Shown here piece by piece: positions 15,243 to 24,218 of a stretch of 64,000 bases of DNA; position 1 is the first letter of the stretch; each line of letters begins with the position of its first letter. Under the pieces are notes generated by a model that ran no database searches, was not told where the DNA came from, and saw nothing but the letters and a program-made list of their open reading frames with translations. Source of the DNA: Croceicoccus hydrothermalis (GTDB taxonomy: Bacteria; Pseudomonadota; Alphaproteobacteria; Sphingomonadales; Sphingomonadaceae); contig NZ_JAIQCI010000020.1 in the NCBI RefSeq assembly GCF_022378335.1, forward strand, positions 120,436 to 184,435, in the 5' to 3' direction. Position numbers and translations under genes: made by a program.

Positions 15243-16285
15243 ACCCTTCATTCGATGAAATCCTGCGTGCCGATGCAGAAACACGCAGCGGGCTATATAC
15301 AGCAACCGCGCAGAGGCTCGGTACGACGCCGCAGAACGTAGAAAAGGATCTCTGGGTCTGCTGGACGCTCGATGCGCTGTTCAACGGGCTTGGAGAGGGG
15401 CCGCGGCTGCTGTTCAAGGGAGGCACTTCGCTGTCGAAGGCTTTCGGTTTGATCGAACGCTTTTCCGAAGACATCGATGTGACTGTCTTCCGCGATGATC
15501 TGGGACATCCGGCTTCGGTCGAAGAACTCGCAGCGCTCAGTGGCAAGAAACGGCAAGCCGCGCTCGACGAAATCCGCGAAGCCTGTGAGGCCTTTATCAA
15601 CGGGTCATTGCTGGAACGGCTTGCGGCAATATGCGACGAAACGTGCGCGCGCACGGGGATCGAAGCTGGCGCACTACAGGTGAAGCCCGACCCACAAGAC
15701 CGACAGACACTATTGTTGGTTTATCCCAGTGCAACTCCGACCGACGCCTATATCGCCAAGTCGGTGAAGATCGAGTCAGGGGCGAAATCTGCGCTCGACC
15801 CAAATTCACTGCGAACCATTACACCCTATGTCGATGCCGACGTGCCGGATATCGACGTCGCCGTGCCAAACGTCACCGTTGTCGATGCCGAGCGTACCTT
15901 CTGGGACAAGGTCGTCATCTTGCATGGACTGCGGCGCTGGTACGACATTCGAGGACAACTGCGCGGCAACGGACAACGTGTTTCTCGCCATTACTACGAT
16001 GTGTTCCGTTTGCTCCAGTCCGACGCTGGCCAGGCAGCGCTGGCAGACCAGCCGCTGGGCGAAGACTGCGTCGCCCATGCTCGCATGTTCTTCAACAGGC
16101 CGCCGTTTGACCTGGCGTCGGCACATGCCCCAACGTTTGCTCTGTGTCCGGAGAAAGGGATGATCGATGATTTGCGCCAAGACTATCGCGCAATGAGTGT
16201 CATGATCTTCGGCGAACCGCCACCCTTCGATGAAGTGATAGAGGCGGTGGCCGACCTGCAGCACCGTCTTAACGATCAGGCATGA
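15239..16285 (+). CDS. AbiEii/AbiGii-family nucleotidyltransferase toxin
   Basis: 348 aa, GTG start at 15239 overlapping the antitoxin stop by 4 bp. The nucleotidyltransferase core shows KGGTSLSK at 60-67 and FSEDIDV at 75-81 (acidic metal ligands). A later AERTFWDKVVILHG motif is typical of the family. AbiE-type toxins arrest growth by adding nucleotides to RNA (tRNA in related MenT proteins) and give abortive infection against phage. It is translationally coupled both upstream and downstream, since the next ATG overlaps its stop. It appears intact. Confidence 0.85.
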   Translation: MNPSFDEILRADAETRSGLYTATAQRLGTTPQNVEKDLWVCWTLDALFNGLGEGPRLLFKGGTSLSKAFGLIERFSEDIDVTVFRDDLGHPASVEELAALSGKKRQAALDEIREACEAFINGSLLERLAAICDETCARTGIEAGALQVKPDPQDRQTLLLVYPSATPTDAYIAKSVKIESGAKSALDPNSLRTITPYVDADVPDIDVAVPNVTVVDAERTFWDKVVILHGLRRWYDIRGQLRGNGQRVSRHYYDVFRLLQSDAGQAALADQPLGEDCVAHARMFFNRPPFDLASAHAPTFALCPEKGMIDDLRQDYRAMSVMIFGEPPPFDEVIEAVADLQHRLNDQA

Positions 16286-17946
16286 CGGGCTTCTTCGAGC
16301 GCCTGTTCGGTAAGCGTGCTCCCGACCAGGCAGGGCAGGTCGCGCGGTCAAAGGAAAGGCTCGAGATCGACGAGTTCGCTCACGGTCTTGTCAGCATTCC
16401 GCAACTCGATTTTGTTGGCCATCAAGCTAGGTCGCCCAATCGCCGGTTCCGTCTGATCTGGACCGACCGAACGCCTGACGGTTTGCGCGGTGGAAACCGC
16501 GAGAGCGGGCACGGCTCCTGGTCGCTGCTTTTCGACGAGAGTATCGTGAAATCGGGCAAGCTTGAGCGACCGCAGGAGGGGAAAGTCGCCGACAACGGCA
16601 CTTTCATCCTTCACGACTGGATGTTCGGACATGGCTTGCACGGTCGATTTGTAGCCTGCGATTCACAGGGCCAAACGCTCATCGCGCAGCAGTTTTCTGC
16701 CAATCTCATGAGTAACGGCCTGTCTCCCGACGGTCGTTACGCAATCTGCCAGACAGCCAATGCCCCAGGGAGCGACGACAGTTGTCGATACATGCTTTTC
16801 GACCTCGAAGCTGGTCGGGAGATCGCGCGATGGGAAGTCGAGACCGGTTGGGCCGATGGCTATAATTGGGATTGTGATGCCGGCAGGGTAGTGATTTGCC
16901 TGAAGGACGGCGAGCAAGCGATCTACGACCTTACCGGCACCATGGTCGATCGAGAGGGCTGGCGGCGCCGCCGTATCGCTGCTGGTGATCTGGGCGTGAT
17001 CAAGGATGTCCTGTCATCGCTAGCTCCCCTTGACCGCGAAATGCGGCAAGACATCGCCGCTGGACTGAGACGCGCAGTGCGCGAGGGAGAGATTTGGAGC
17101 CAGGCCCGCGCGTTTCGTCTTCTGGGCGAATTGCATGAAACAGAAGGCGAGCCGGAAAAGGCGATCAAGGCCTATGATGATGCGCTGAGGCTGGATCCAA
17201 AGGTGGGTGTTGCCCGGAGGGTTGAAAAGCTTCGCAAGGAAACGGGGCAGCAGGAGGTCAAACGCGCGAGAGGGAGACAGAGTCGGTTTGAAAAGCAGGC
17301 CGAACGTCTTGGTATCGGGCACGATGTGATCATGCTCGACAAGGGCACCGGCAAGGACTGGAGACTTCACACGGTCCACGACTGGTCATTGGTCGAATTC
17401 GCCGCGCTCGAACACTATCTTGAACAAGGATGGTCAGGTGCTGCCTCCGAAGGCGGCTTGATCCTCACATTGATCAAGGCTGCATCATTCCCAAGGCTTG
17501 ATCCGCGCCACGCCGATACGTTTGTCGAAGCGCTCTATGCTCAGAATGTCGCCTTCGCGCAGGACAAATTTGCAAAAGACCAACTCCTCGCCTCGGTTTC
17601 CCGAGCGACCCGGTCCCAGATCGAAGACAACTGGAAGATCATCTCAGCGAGCGCAGGCGATACTCCCGCATTCTATCCCAGCGTCCGTGCAGAGCATGTC
17701 TTCGGCCTCTTCGAGGCATTGGGTAGCGATCGTCTTGCAGAGATTGCCAATGTCTTTGCTACCGCGCCCTATGATCTTCGCTCAGGCTGGCCCGACTTAA
17801 CCCTGTGGAAGGGCAAAACGGTCCGCTTTGTCGAAGTGAAGGCGCCTTCGGATAGCTTTCATGCAAGTCAGGCGCGACTGATATCGCAATTGCTTCTGCC
17901 TCTTGGCTTCGACGTTTGTCTAGGGGAAGTCAGGCCGACGACATGA
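16282..17946 (+). CDS. VRR-NUC nuclease protein with predicted beta-propeller and TPR-like parts
   Basis: 554 aa. The C-terminal 58 residues are a VRR-NUC (PD-(D/E)XK) nuclease domain: SGWPDLTLW with Asp505, FVEVKAPSD with Glu518 and Lys520, and a final Gln. The middle (about 270-320) resembles a TPR unit (AFRLLGELHETEGEPEKAIKAYDDALRLDPK). Residues 40-230 alternate short strands (NGLSPDGRYAICQ, YMLFDLEAGREIARW) like a beta-propeller, which is an inference. Its ATG overlaps the AbiEii stop (ATGA), making a three-gene operon. A nuclease coupled to AbiE is unusual and suggests an added effector. Confidence 0.72.
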   Translation: MTGFFERLFGKRAPDQAGQVARSKERLEIDEFAHGLVSIPQLDFVGHQARSPNRRFRLIWTDRTPDGLRGGNRESGHGSWSLLFDESIVKSGKLERPQEGKVADNGTFILHDWMFGHGLHGRFVACDSQGQTLIAQQFSANLMSNGLSPDGRYAICQTANAPGSDDSCRYMLFDLEAGREIARWEVETGWADGYNWDCDAGRVVICLKDGEQAIYDLTGTMVDREGWRRRRIAAGDLGVIKDVLSSLAPLDREMRQDIAAGLRRAVREGEIWSQARAFRLLGELHETEGEPEKAIKAYDDALRLDPKVGVARRVEKLRKETGQQEVKRARGRQSRFEKQAERLGIGHDVIMLDKGTGKDWRLHTVHDWSLVEFAALEHYLEQGWSGAASEGGLILTLIKAASFPRLDPRHADTFVEALYAQNVAFAQDKFAKDQLLASVSRATRSQIEDNWKIISASAGDTPAFYPSVRAEHVFGLFEALGSDRLAEIANVFATAPYDLRSGWPDLTLWKGKTVRFVEVKAPSDSFHASQARLISQLLLPLGFDVCLGEVRPTT

Positions 17947-17970
17947 AATGACGTCGCTTCGGCAGGCGAC

Positions 17971-18606
17971 CTAAAGAGCCCGCCCGAACCAGATGACCCG
18001 CCCGACCACGTGCACTTCGGAACGATCCATATCGTTCCACGTCGGATAGGCGGGATTGTCGCTGGCGACTGTGATCTGCTTCGCTCCCGGCTTGATAGCG
18101 ATGCGTTTGACCGCCAGCACATCGTCCGTGCGCAGGACATAGATGCCATCGCGCAGTCGGGCGCAATGATCCGATGCATCGACGAGGACCTCGTCACCAT
18201 CGCTGAGGGTAGGCTCCATGGAGTCTCCCAGCACACGCACGATCGACAGGCTTGCGCTCTTCGCAGGGGTAAGCGCGCGCAGCCAACGTTCGTCGAAGCC
18301 GAACCTTGTGTAGGCATTTTCGCTTGCCGCAATCGCCCCGAACCCAGCTGAGGCCTGGACATCGAGAATGGGGATTTCGACCATGCCGTCATTGTCGCTC
18401 TTATCCGGCCCGCCGAGCACGTGTTCGTCGACGCCCAGGAAGGAAGCGAGCATCCGGCGATCATCCGGTTCGAGCGTCTTGGGCGAACCGCGCTTGATGA
18501 ACTGCTGGATGTAGCTGGGGTTGCGACCGAGCATCCGCGAGATCGCGGCGTAGCCGCTTCCCCGCTCACGCAGGAGCCGGTCGAGCTCTTGTCGGACATG
18601 TTCCAT
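17971..18606 (-). CDS. S24-family (LexA/CI-like) repressor
   Basis: 211 aa. The N-terminal DNA-binding part (YAAISRMLGRNPSYIQQFIKRG) is a helix-turn-helix. A possible Ala87-Gly88 autocleavage site lies in QASAGFGA. The S24 peptidase domain has Ser129 in LGDSMEPTL and Lys167 in VLAVKRIA, the catalytic dyad. Such repressors are cut in a RecA-dependent way upon DNA damage, which would derepress their targets. It is divergent from a Cro-like gene at 18717, and palindromic TTCCTA-type sites fill the gap. Likely targets are itself and the transfer operons that carry TTTTCCTACAT. Confidence 0.85.
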   Translation of the reverse strand: MEHVRQELDRLLRERGSGYAAISRMLGRNPSYIQQFIKRGSPKTLEPDDRRMLASFLGVDEHVLGGPDKSDNDGMVEIPILDVQASAGFGAIAASENAYTRFGFDERWLRALTPAKSASLSIVRVLGDSMEPTLSDGDEVLVDASDHCARLRDGIYVLRTDDVLAVKRIAIKPGAKQITVASDNPAYPTWNDMDRSEVHVVGRVIWFGRAL

Positions 18607-18630
18607 CGTCTCGTGCCTTCGTTCTGGATC

Positions 18631-18666
18631 GTAGGATTCTTCCTAGACCTGAGGATGTCTTCCTAC
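18631..18666. promoter_or_regulatory. Operator candidates of the S24 repressor
   Basis: GTAGGATTCTTCCTAG (18631-18646) and GAGGATGTCTTCCTAC (18651-18666) are two near-palindromes in the 110-bp divergent promoter. Their TCCTAC/G half-site is shared with the TTTTCCTACAT elements upstream of the tra units. Confidence 0.55.
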
Positions 18667-18716
18667 TAAGAACATAACAAGAACACAAGTGATTCTTGAA
18701 GCGATGCGAGTTGTAG

Positions 18717-19049
18717 ATGACCCTCCTGGAACGGATCGAAAACCATCTGAGAGATAACGACATTTCGGCGACCACCTTCGGGAGGGAGGCGGTCGGCGAT
18801 CCCCGCTTCGTGCTCGATCTCAGGAATGGCCGTAATCCGCGCCGCAAAACCGTGATGCGGCTGGAAGCCTACCTTGCGGAGTGTGGCGCCGAGGCGTGTG
18901 CATGCCAGTGTGGGAACGACCGCATCACGAACGGGCGTGCGAGTGAGCAATTCAAATATCTGGACAATTCGGCTATGCTCGACAGGCTCGAGACTGGCGC
19001 GTCCAAGAGGAGAGGCCACTCTGGATCTGGCGAAGGAGACAATCGATGA
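18717..19049 (+). CDS. Small helix-turn-helix (Cro-like) protein, 110 aa
   Basis: Residues 1-55 (MTLLERIENHLRDNDISATTFG, then DPRFVLDLRNGRNPRRKTVMRLEAYL) look like a degenerate XRE fold of the kind found opposite CI-like repressors. The rest is polar and holds a CACQC cluster. It is divergent from the S24 repressor, with the palindromic sites between them. Its stop overlaps the next start (ATGA). A Cro-like opposing role is inferred from position. Confidence 0.6.
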   Translation: MTLLERIENHLRDNDISATTFGREAVGDPRFVLDLRNGRNPRRKTVMRLEAYLAECGAEACACQCGNDRITNGRASEQFKYLDNSAMLDRLETGASKRRGHSGSGEGDNR

Positions 19050-19255
19050 CCAATCCTGACAACTCTCCGCCGCCATCTAAGGAAGACTGGCAGGGCTTTC
19101 GCGAAATCGATCGAGCTATCGCTGAAAATCGAATGACCGCGTACAGTTGGACGAAGGCGTGGGCGGACCCCTGGAGCCGAGCTGGCCTGATCCTCTTTGC
19201 CGTACTGTTCGTCGCATTCGTTATCTTTGTCGTGATCTACGACGGCCTGCTCTGA
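19046..19255 (+). CDS. Small single-pass membrane protein, 69 aa
   Basis: Soluble, charged N-terminal half and one strong C-terminal membrane segment (about 45-66, AGLILFAVLFVAFVIFVVIY). It overlaps the preceding gene by 4 bp and ends one base before the convergent traG stop. Its position beside traG hints at an entry-exclusion or transfer-modulating protein; that is a guess. Confidence 0.6.
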   Translation: MTNPDNSPPPSKEDWQGFREIDRAIAENRMTAYSWTKAWADPWSRAGLILFAVLFVAFVIFVVIYDGLL

Positions 19256-19256
19256 C

Positions 19257-21962
19257 CTACCATTCCTTGATCTCGTCGGCCGCTTCCGCGCTTGCTCCCC
19301 GCGCATTGCGTGTGCGGCCCTCGAGGTAGTCTCCAACGGTATCGACCCGGTCCCCACCGCGGCTCTGCACACGGTCTACCGCGCGGCCGATATCTTCCCG
19401 CGCGGATGAAGGTTCCGACAGGCTTCCTGGCACCGATCCCAATCGCACAGACCCGCGGACGTCACCTCTGCTCCCAACACTCGGTCGCGAGATTGGTGCG
19501 GCCGGGGGCAAGGTAAGCTCGCCCTCGATATCTTCGTGGATGCGGTCGGCGTAGCTGGCGACAAAGCGAGCCTGCAATTGCTGTCCGGCTGGACTCATCT
19601 GAAACGCGATATCGTCGAAGCGGACAGGGCCATAATAGTCGCGATTGGCCTCGATCTCGGCCATTCCCCATTCGCGATAGGCCTGGCTGAGATTGAGCGT
19701 ACCCGCAGCATTGGCACTCTCGTACCAGCTTGCCTGGTCCTCGAGACGGCTGGCAAGCTCCTCGGCACGGCGGGCCTCGATAGTGTAACTCTGGGCCTCG
19801 GTGAGCGAGGTGTTGAGGCCCGAGGCAGTGGTCGAAACCAGGCTCTCCGAACTTGCGCTCGTCTCGCGCAGGAAACCTTCGCGTGTGCTCGACCAGTTGC
19901 GGCTCTCGGAGATCTGTGTGAGCGCGGCCAAGAGTCGCGAGCGATCTTCCGAGGCTATGCCGATATCGCTGTCAGTCCAGCTTTGGTTTCGCCCACCACG
20001 CAAACCAATATCGCCGCGTAACGGCCCTCTCTGCCCGCGAAGGCCCAGCCCCGCGTCACCATTCAGGAACCACGAGACGGTGATGTCGTCCGAGGCGCGC
20101 CGTGAGAGGCCAAACTGCTGCTGCAGCGTGCGCGAGGCATTGTCGATCTCGCTGAAGGCGGTGCCGATGCTGTCTCCCGACGAGGTGCCGCTGACGGTCT
20201 CGTTCGACTGGCCGGTCGAATAGGCATCGCGAAGTTCGAAGAAGCGAGTGATCGCCGAGCTCGTCGATTGCTGCGCGAGGTTGGAATAGGTCTCGCTCTG
20301 GCTGCGGCTTTGCCCGGCAATGGTCGACAGCCTGCTCGAGAAGTCCGATCCCAGCGTCGGCGAGAAGGGATAGCTCGAGGTCGGAACGTGAGCGAACTCG
20401 GCAACTGGAAAGCCCGTGGTCTGTGTGCCGCTATCGCCGAAACTGCGCGTCTGGCCCGCGCCATAGGCGATATTGGGTGCCAGATTGCCCTGCGCGAACT
20501 GCCGCGAGAAGACCGACGAATTCTCAAGATTGGTGTTGCCGAGCGAGATGTTCCCCGTGCTCGCTTCGCGCGCGGCCTCCTCGGCGGCGTTCTGGCTGGG
20601 ATTGAGGTAGGAGGTCGCCTGGCCCGAGATCGCCATGGCGCCACGCGCCACGCCGCCAGCAAGGAACGGTATCGAGGCTACGAGGTAGCTCGCGAGCACC
20701 CCGATATCGGAGTTTACATCGCTCATGCCCGCGAACGTCGCGAGGCTGAGACCGGTATCACCACCTGCCGCTGCCACATCGCTCGCACCCTTGAACATGA
20801 GGATCATGTGGAGGATCACGAACAGCGGCCCCCAGGCGGCGAGGTAAAAGAAGCCCGTGACATAGCCGCGCAAAGCAATCGGCCCGGTCCGTGGCATTAG
20901 GAACAGTGGGAAGAGCACCGGGAAGAGCGCGTAGAAAACAACGGTCAACACCACATTGAGGATCGGGACCCATTTCATCGAATTGTGCGCGATCGAGGCA
21001 TAGCTGCGCTCGGTCTGGATATCGGCACGGGTCTGGGCGAAGACATCGATGCTGCCCATGCCGCTGGCTCCGGCAAAGCCGTGCATCGCCTGGTTCATGG
21101 CGTTGATCGAGAGCACCTGGCGGAAGATGTCGCTGGCATTGCTCGAAACCCCCGAAAGATAGCTGTAGGCGATGGGAAGGTCGGCAAAGAGCTTGGCGCG
21201 GGCGAGCGCTTCGGTCTGGCGCGGATAGAGCTGGCGACCGAAGGCAGTGCCCATGTCGTCGATGAGGTTCGTCCACTGGCCGCCAAGCGTATTGTAGGCT
21301 TCGCGGCAGGTGGTGACGACCGAAGTCACCTCGCCCGTGTTGACGTCGCGGATCAGGAAACGCTGCGCGCGGGCTTCGCTGCCAGGACCGATCGTCGCCC
21401 AGATATCGGCGCTTTCGGCAAGCTCCTGCATCGAATAGCGGCCCAAGAGGACGTCGTAGAAGACGCATTGCTTGAAATGCTCGTCGAGATTGGCGGCGAA
21501 CTCGGGATCGGAGATGCGCAGGCCCCGGGTCGCTTCCAAAAGCCTTGCGCCGTAGATCATGCCGTTCTTCGAGTAGTTGAGATCGTCGGGCAGGCCAAAA
21601 ACCAGTTCGGCCGAGCGGGTGAGATAGTCGCCCGCCTGGCTGGTGAAGCTTGCCATGAGGGCAAGGCCGAGCGGGACATTGGCCACCGTTGCCGGTGCAA
21701 GGCTTGGATTGACTCGGTCGGTGACATGGACGTCCATGCGCGGCACCATCAGGCACATGTAGATGAGCGTCGCGCCAAGGAACCAGTTCACCCAGGCGCG
21801 CCAGTCCTGGTTGAAAGCGAGCACGATGACGCCAAGCGCCATGCCCATGACAAGCGCGACCTGGATCAGGCTCTTGTAGCCGCCCGCGCCGGTCCAGGCA
21901 GCGACCGCGTTGAAGACGTTGACGAGATATTCGCCGCCGCCGACCGTGTAGACTTCGACCAT
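19257..21962 (-). CDS. traG: TraG: mating-pair stabilisation protein of the F-type T4SS
   Basis: 901 aa. A TraG_N-type N-terminal half has several membrane segments (residues about 25-75, 330-360, 370-400 and 430-450). A long, Ser/Gln/Thr-rich, probably periplasmic C-terminal half follows. It works in pilus assembly and mating-pair stabilisation, and in F also in entry exclusion. It is the last gene of the minus-strand tra operon, 10 bp after traH, and meets the small membrane-protein gene head-on. The C-terminal low-complexity part is typical of sphingomonad TraG. Confidence 0.9.
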   Translation of the reverse strand: MVEVYTVGGGEYLVNVFNAVAAWTGAGGYKSLIQVALVMGMALGVIVLAFNQDWRAWVNWFLGATLIYMCLMVPRMDVHVTDRVNPSLAPATVANVPLGLALMASFTSQAGDYLTRSAELVFGLPDDLNYSKNGMIYGARLLEATRGLRISDPEFAANLDEHFKQCVFYDVLLGRYSMQELAESADIWATIGPGSEARAQRFLIRDVNTGEVTSVVTTCREAYNTLGGQWTNLIDDMGTAFGRQLYPRQTEALARAKLFADLPIAYSYLSGVSSNASDIFRQVLSINAMNQAMHGFAGASGMGSIDVFAQTRADIQTERSYASIAHNSMKWVPILNVVLTVVFYALFPVLFPLFLMPRTGPIALRGYVTGFFYLAAWGPLFVILHMILMFKGASDVAAAGGDTGLSLATFAGMSDVNSDIGVLASYLVASIPFLAGGVARGAMAISGQATSYLNPSQNAAEEAAREASTGNISLGNTNLENSSVFSRQFAQGNLAPNIAYGAGQTRSFGDSGTQTTGFPVAEFAHVPTSSYPFSPTLGSDFSSRLSTIAGQSRSQSETYSNLAQQSTSSAITRFFELRDAYSTGQSNETVSGTSSGDSIGTAFSEIDNASRTLQQQFGLSRRASDDITVSWFLNGDAGLGLRGQRGPLRGDIGLRGGRNQSWTDSDIGIASEDRSRLLAALTQISESRNWSSTREGFLRETSASSESLVSTTASGLNTSLTEAQSYTIEARRAEELASRLEDQASWYESANAAGTLNLSQAYREWGMAEIEANRDYYGPVRFDDIAFQMSPAGQQLQARFVASYADRIHEDIEGELTLPPAAPISRPSVGSRGDVRGSVRLGSVPGSLSEPSSAREDIGRAVDRVQSRGGDRVDTVGDYLEGRTRNARGASAEAADEIKEW

Positions 21963-21972
21963 GGGATTACCT

Positions 21973-23418
21973 TTATGGAACGATCGAGCGTGACTGGAAG
22001 CCGCGCGACCAGTCGAGCGCGGCGGCCATCGAGGGCGACATCGAGGCTGCGAGCATGTTCTCGATCATCGCGGTCTTCTCGATGATCTGGACGATAGCGG
22101 TAATGCGCGCCTGTCCGGTCGCCTGCCTGCTGGCGAGTTGGTTCCTCACTTCTGCGACCTGCGCGCGCCAGAGCGTCAGCTTGGCTTCGTCGGCAGCGAT
22201 GAAGCTCGCCATCGAGCGGCTCGCTTCGGACGAGATCCGCTCGAGGATCGCGTGCAAGAGATCGATGCTGGTGACCTCGGCAAGTGTGGCGCGATCGTCG
22301 GTTGCCATGCCGCGGCCATAGGCGGCATGGACGGTGAGTATCTTGTACAAGGGCAGCGAAGCCACCTGCAGCAGCTCGATCTCGGCAGCGCCGATCGCGG
22401 TATCCTCGCGGATCGCTTCGACCATATTGCCGATCATGGTCGCCACGCGTGGGCGGATCGCCTTGGTCGAAGACAGGCTCAGCTGCTGGAAGGTGGGATT
22501 GAGGCAGAGATTGGGCTCGTCGCAGCGAAAGACCTCAACGCTCTGGCCCTGCGTCCCGTCGAGCAGCGCGGTCACCAGCGTCGAGGAAGCGTCACCCGCG
22601 AAAGGCACGAAACTACCCGGATCATCATCGCTTGGCGGGACGTAGATCACCGTGCCGATCAACGTCATGGCATATTCGGCAAGATCGCGGTCGAAGGTGC
22701 CGCCGGGATTGAAGAAGGCGGACTCTTTCAGGACATGCCAGGTGTAGTTGCGCGGCACGCCGGGATTGACGTCCTCGAAATCACTGCCGCCTGCATTGTT
22801 GGTACTTGTCCGTTGGCCGCGCGTGCCGCAGCCATGCTTGGCAGCGGCGTAGTCGGTAAAGATCCCGGTCGAATTGCCGATCGCTTCGCAGATCGCCTTG
22901 TCGGCAAGATCGCCCTGCGGCCAGACACCGCCGACAAGGCCCTGCGCCATTTCGCAGGAGTTGATCGACAGCTCGTTCATGAGCTGCGCCTTTTGCGAAA
23001 ACTCCTGCATGATCTTGTTGCACTCGGGGCAGATCGTGTCGATCGCGAGGCTGAAGGCAAATCCCACCGCGTTGTTGGCGACGGCTTTCAAGAGCGCGAC
23101 CATTTCGCTTGCATTGATGAAGGAGAAGGACCCGGCGAAGATATCGATACCGCCGCAACCTGCCCGTGCTCGCGGCAGCTGGAGATTGGCAATGTTGGTG
23201 GTCTTCTGCGGAAAGCGCGTCCAGACATTGCCCATGGAGTAATAGCCTGCCGACTGGCCTTCGAAGGCAGTCGGGCCGGTGACATTGGCCGCCGCGCCCA
23301 TGTCATCCATAAACCGGTCCATGCTGTCGCCGACGTCCTGCGCCGATGCGGCAATCGGTGCGGTGCTCATGGCGAGCGCGCTCAGCGTGAGTGCTAATTT
23401 TCCGATCCTAGTAGTCAT
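21973..23418 (-). CDS. traH: TraH: F-type conjugative pilus assembly protein
   Basis: 481 aa from the ATG at 23418 (a longer in-frame reading to 23643 is out-of-frame traF sequence). A signal peptide (MTTRIGKLALTLSALAMSTA...AASA) leads to the TraH core with RAGCGGIDIFAGSFSFINASEMV and cysteine pairs such as TICPECN. It acts in the periplasm on pilus extension and retraction with TraF, TraW, TraU and TrbI. The start overlaps the stop of the corrected traF reading frame (TAG at 23408-23410), as expected in a coupled operon. Confidence 0.92.
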   Translation of the reverse strand: MTTRIGKLALTLSALAMSTAPIAASAQDVGDSMDRFMDDMGAAANVTGPTAFEGQSAGYYSMGNVWTRFPQKTTNIANLQLPRARAGCGGIDIFAGSFSFINASEMVALLKAVANNAVGFAFSLAIDTICPECNKIMQEFSQKAQLMNELSINSCEMAQGLVGGVWPQGDLADKAICEAIGNSTGIFTDYAAAKHGCGTRGQRTSTNNAGGSDFEDVNPGVPRNYTWHVLKESAFFNPGGTFDRDLAEYAMTLIGTVIYVPPSDDDPGSFVPFAGDASSTLVTALLDGTQGQSVEVFRCDEPNLCLNPTFQQLSLSSTKAIRPRVATMIGNMVEAIREDTAIGAAEIELLQVASLPLYKILTVHAAYGRGMATDDRATLAEVTSIDLLHAILERISSEASRSMASFIAADEAKLTLWRAQVAEVRNQLASRQATGQARITAIVQIIEKTAMIENMLAASMSPSMAAALDWSRGFQSRSIVP

Positions 23419-24218
23419 GGCCGGCTTCCCTGGTGGTGAGGAGGTAGATGCGGTCCTGCAGTTCGTCGGCCGAGAGCACGCCGTAGCCAATCGGGATCGG
23501 GCGGCGGGTCTCGCTGTCCCACAGGACGACCGCAGCCGGGCTCGAGGCCCATGCGCGGGCGCTGGCCATTTTCGACGGTGTAGTTCGGGAAGTGGCGCGA
23601 GGGTCCGCCATCGGTCGAGATGGCGCGCACGGTGATGCGCCACCGCTCCGCGACCGATTTGACGATCGGGCTCATGACCTCGCAGGCGCCGCAGGTCTGG
23701 GCGAAGAAATAGAACAGGCCGTAACGCTGTGACAGCCGCGCCATGACCACGTCACGCTCGGCAGCGCGCGCGTCCTGCCATTGCCTTTTGGCGAGCGCGC
23801 CGACCGGGCGTTCGAGCGTATAATCGAGCGCGGGATCCTGCCAGAGCGCGCGCTGCCAGACATCGGAAAAGAGCGAGGCGCGGTCGAGTTGTTCGCGCTG
23901 GAAGCGGATATAGGCGGTGACGTTTGCAGGCGTGGGATAGAGGATCGCCTGGGCTTTCAACTCGCGCAGCTCGCCGGTTATGGCGTCGAGTTCTTCAGCC
24001 GCGCTTGCCGTCGGGATCGAGGTTGCCTCGTCCTCGCGCGGCTCCGGATCGGGGTCGATGCAGTAGAACCAGTAACCGAGCTGCCGCTCCTCGCAGTACA
24101 GCATATCGGCAGTATCGGTACTGACCTGGGCCTCCTGCGCCATGGCAGTCTGGCCGACGCCAGGCACGGTCATCGACAGCACCAGCGCAAGGCGGATGGA
24201 ATGGGCGGCACGGCGCAT
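23415..24218 (-). CDS. traF: TraF (thioredoxin-like pilus assembly protein), frameshifted near its C-terminus
   Basis: The open frame gives 267 aa with a signal peptide, the TraF N-domain and a thioredoxin-like part with CGAC (FFAQTCGACEVMSP). After the conserved RMGLEPG the frame turns into Pro/Arg-rich junk. The expected ending (AAVVLWDSETRRPIPIGYGV, then LSADELQDRIYLL) continues in the +1 frame and stops at 23408, overlapping the traH start. One extra G in the GGG run at 23538-23540 explains it. If real, TraF loses its last 50 or so residues; a sequencing error is equally possible. The start is the ATG at 24218, overlapping the traN stop. Confidence 0.85.
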   Translation of the reverse strand: MRRAAHSIRLALVLSMTVPGVGQTAMAQEAQVSTDTADMLYCEERQLGYWFYCIDPDPEPREDEATSIPTASAAEELDAITGELRELKAQAILYPTPANVTAYIRFQREQLDRASLFSDVWQRALWQDPALDYTLERPVGALAKRQWQDARAAERDVVMARLSQRYGLFYFFAQTCGACEVMSPIVKSVAERWRITVRAISTDGGPSRHFPNYTVENGQRPRMGLEPGCGRPVGQRDPPPDPDWLRRALGRRTAGPHLPPHHQGSRP

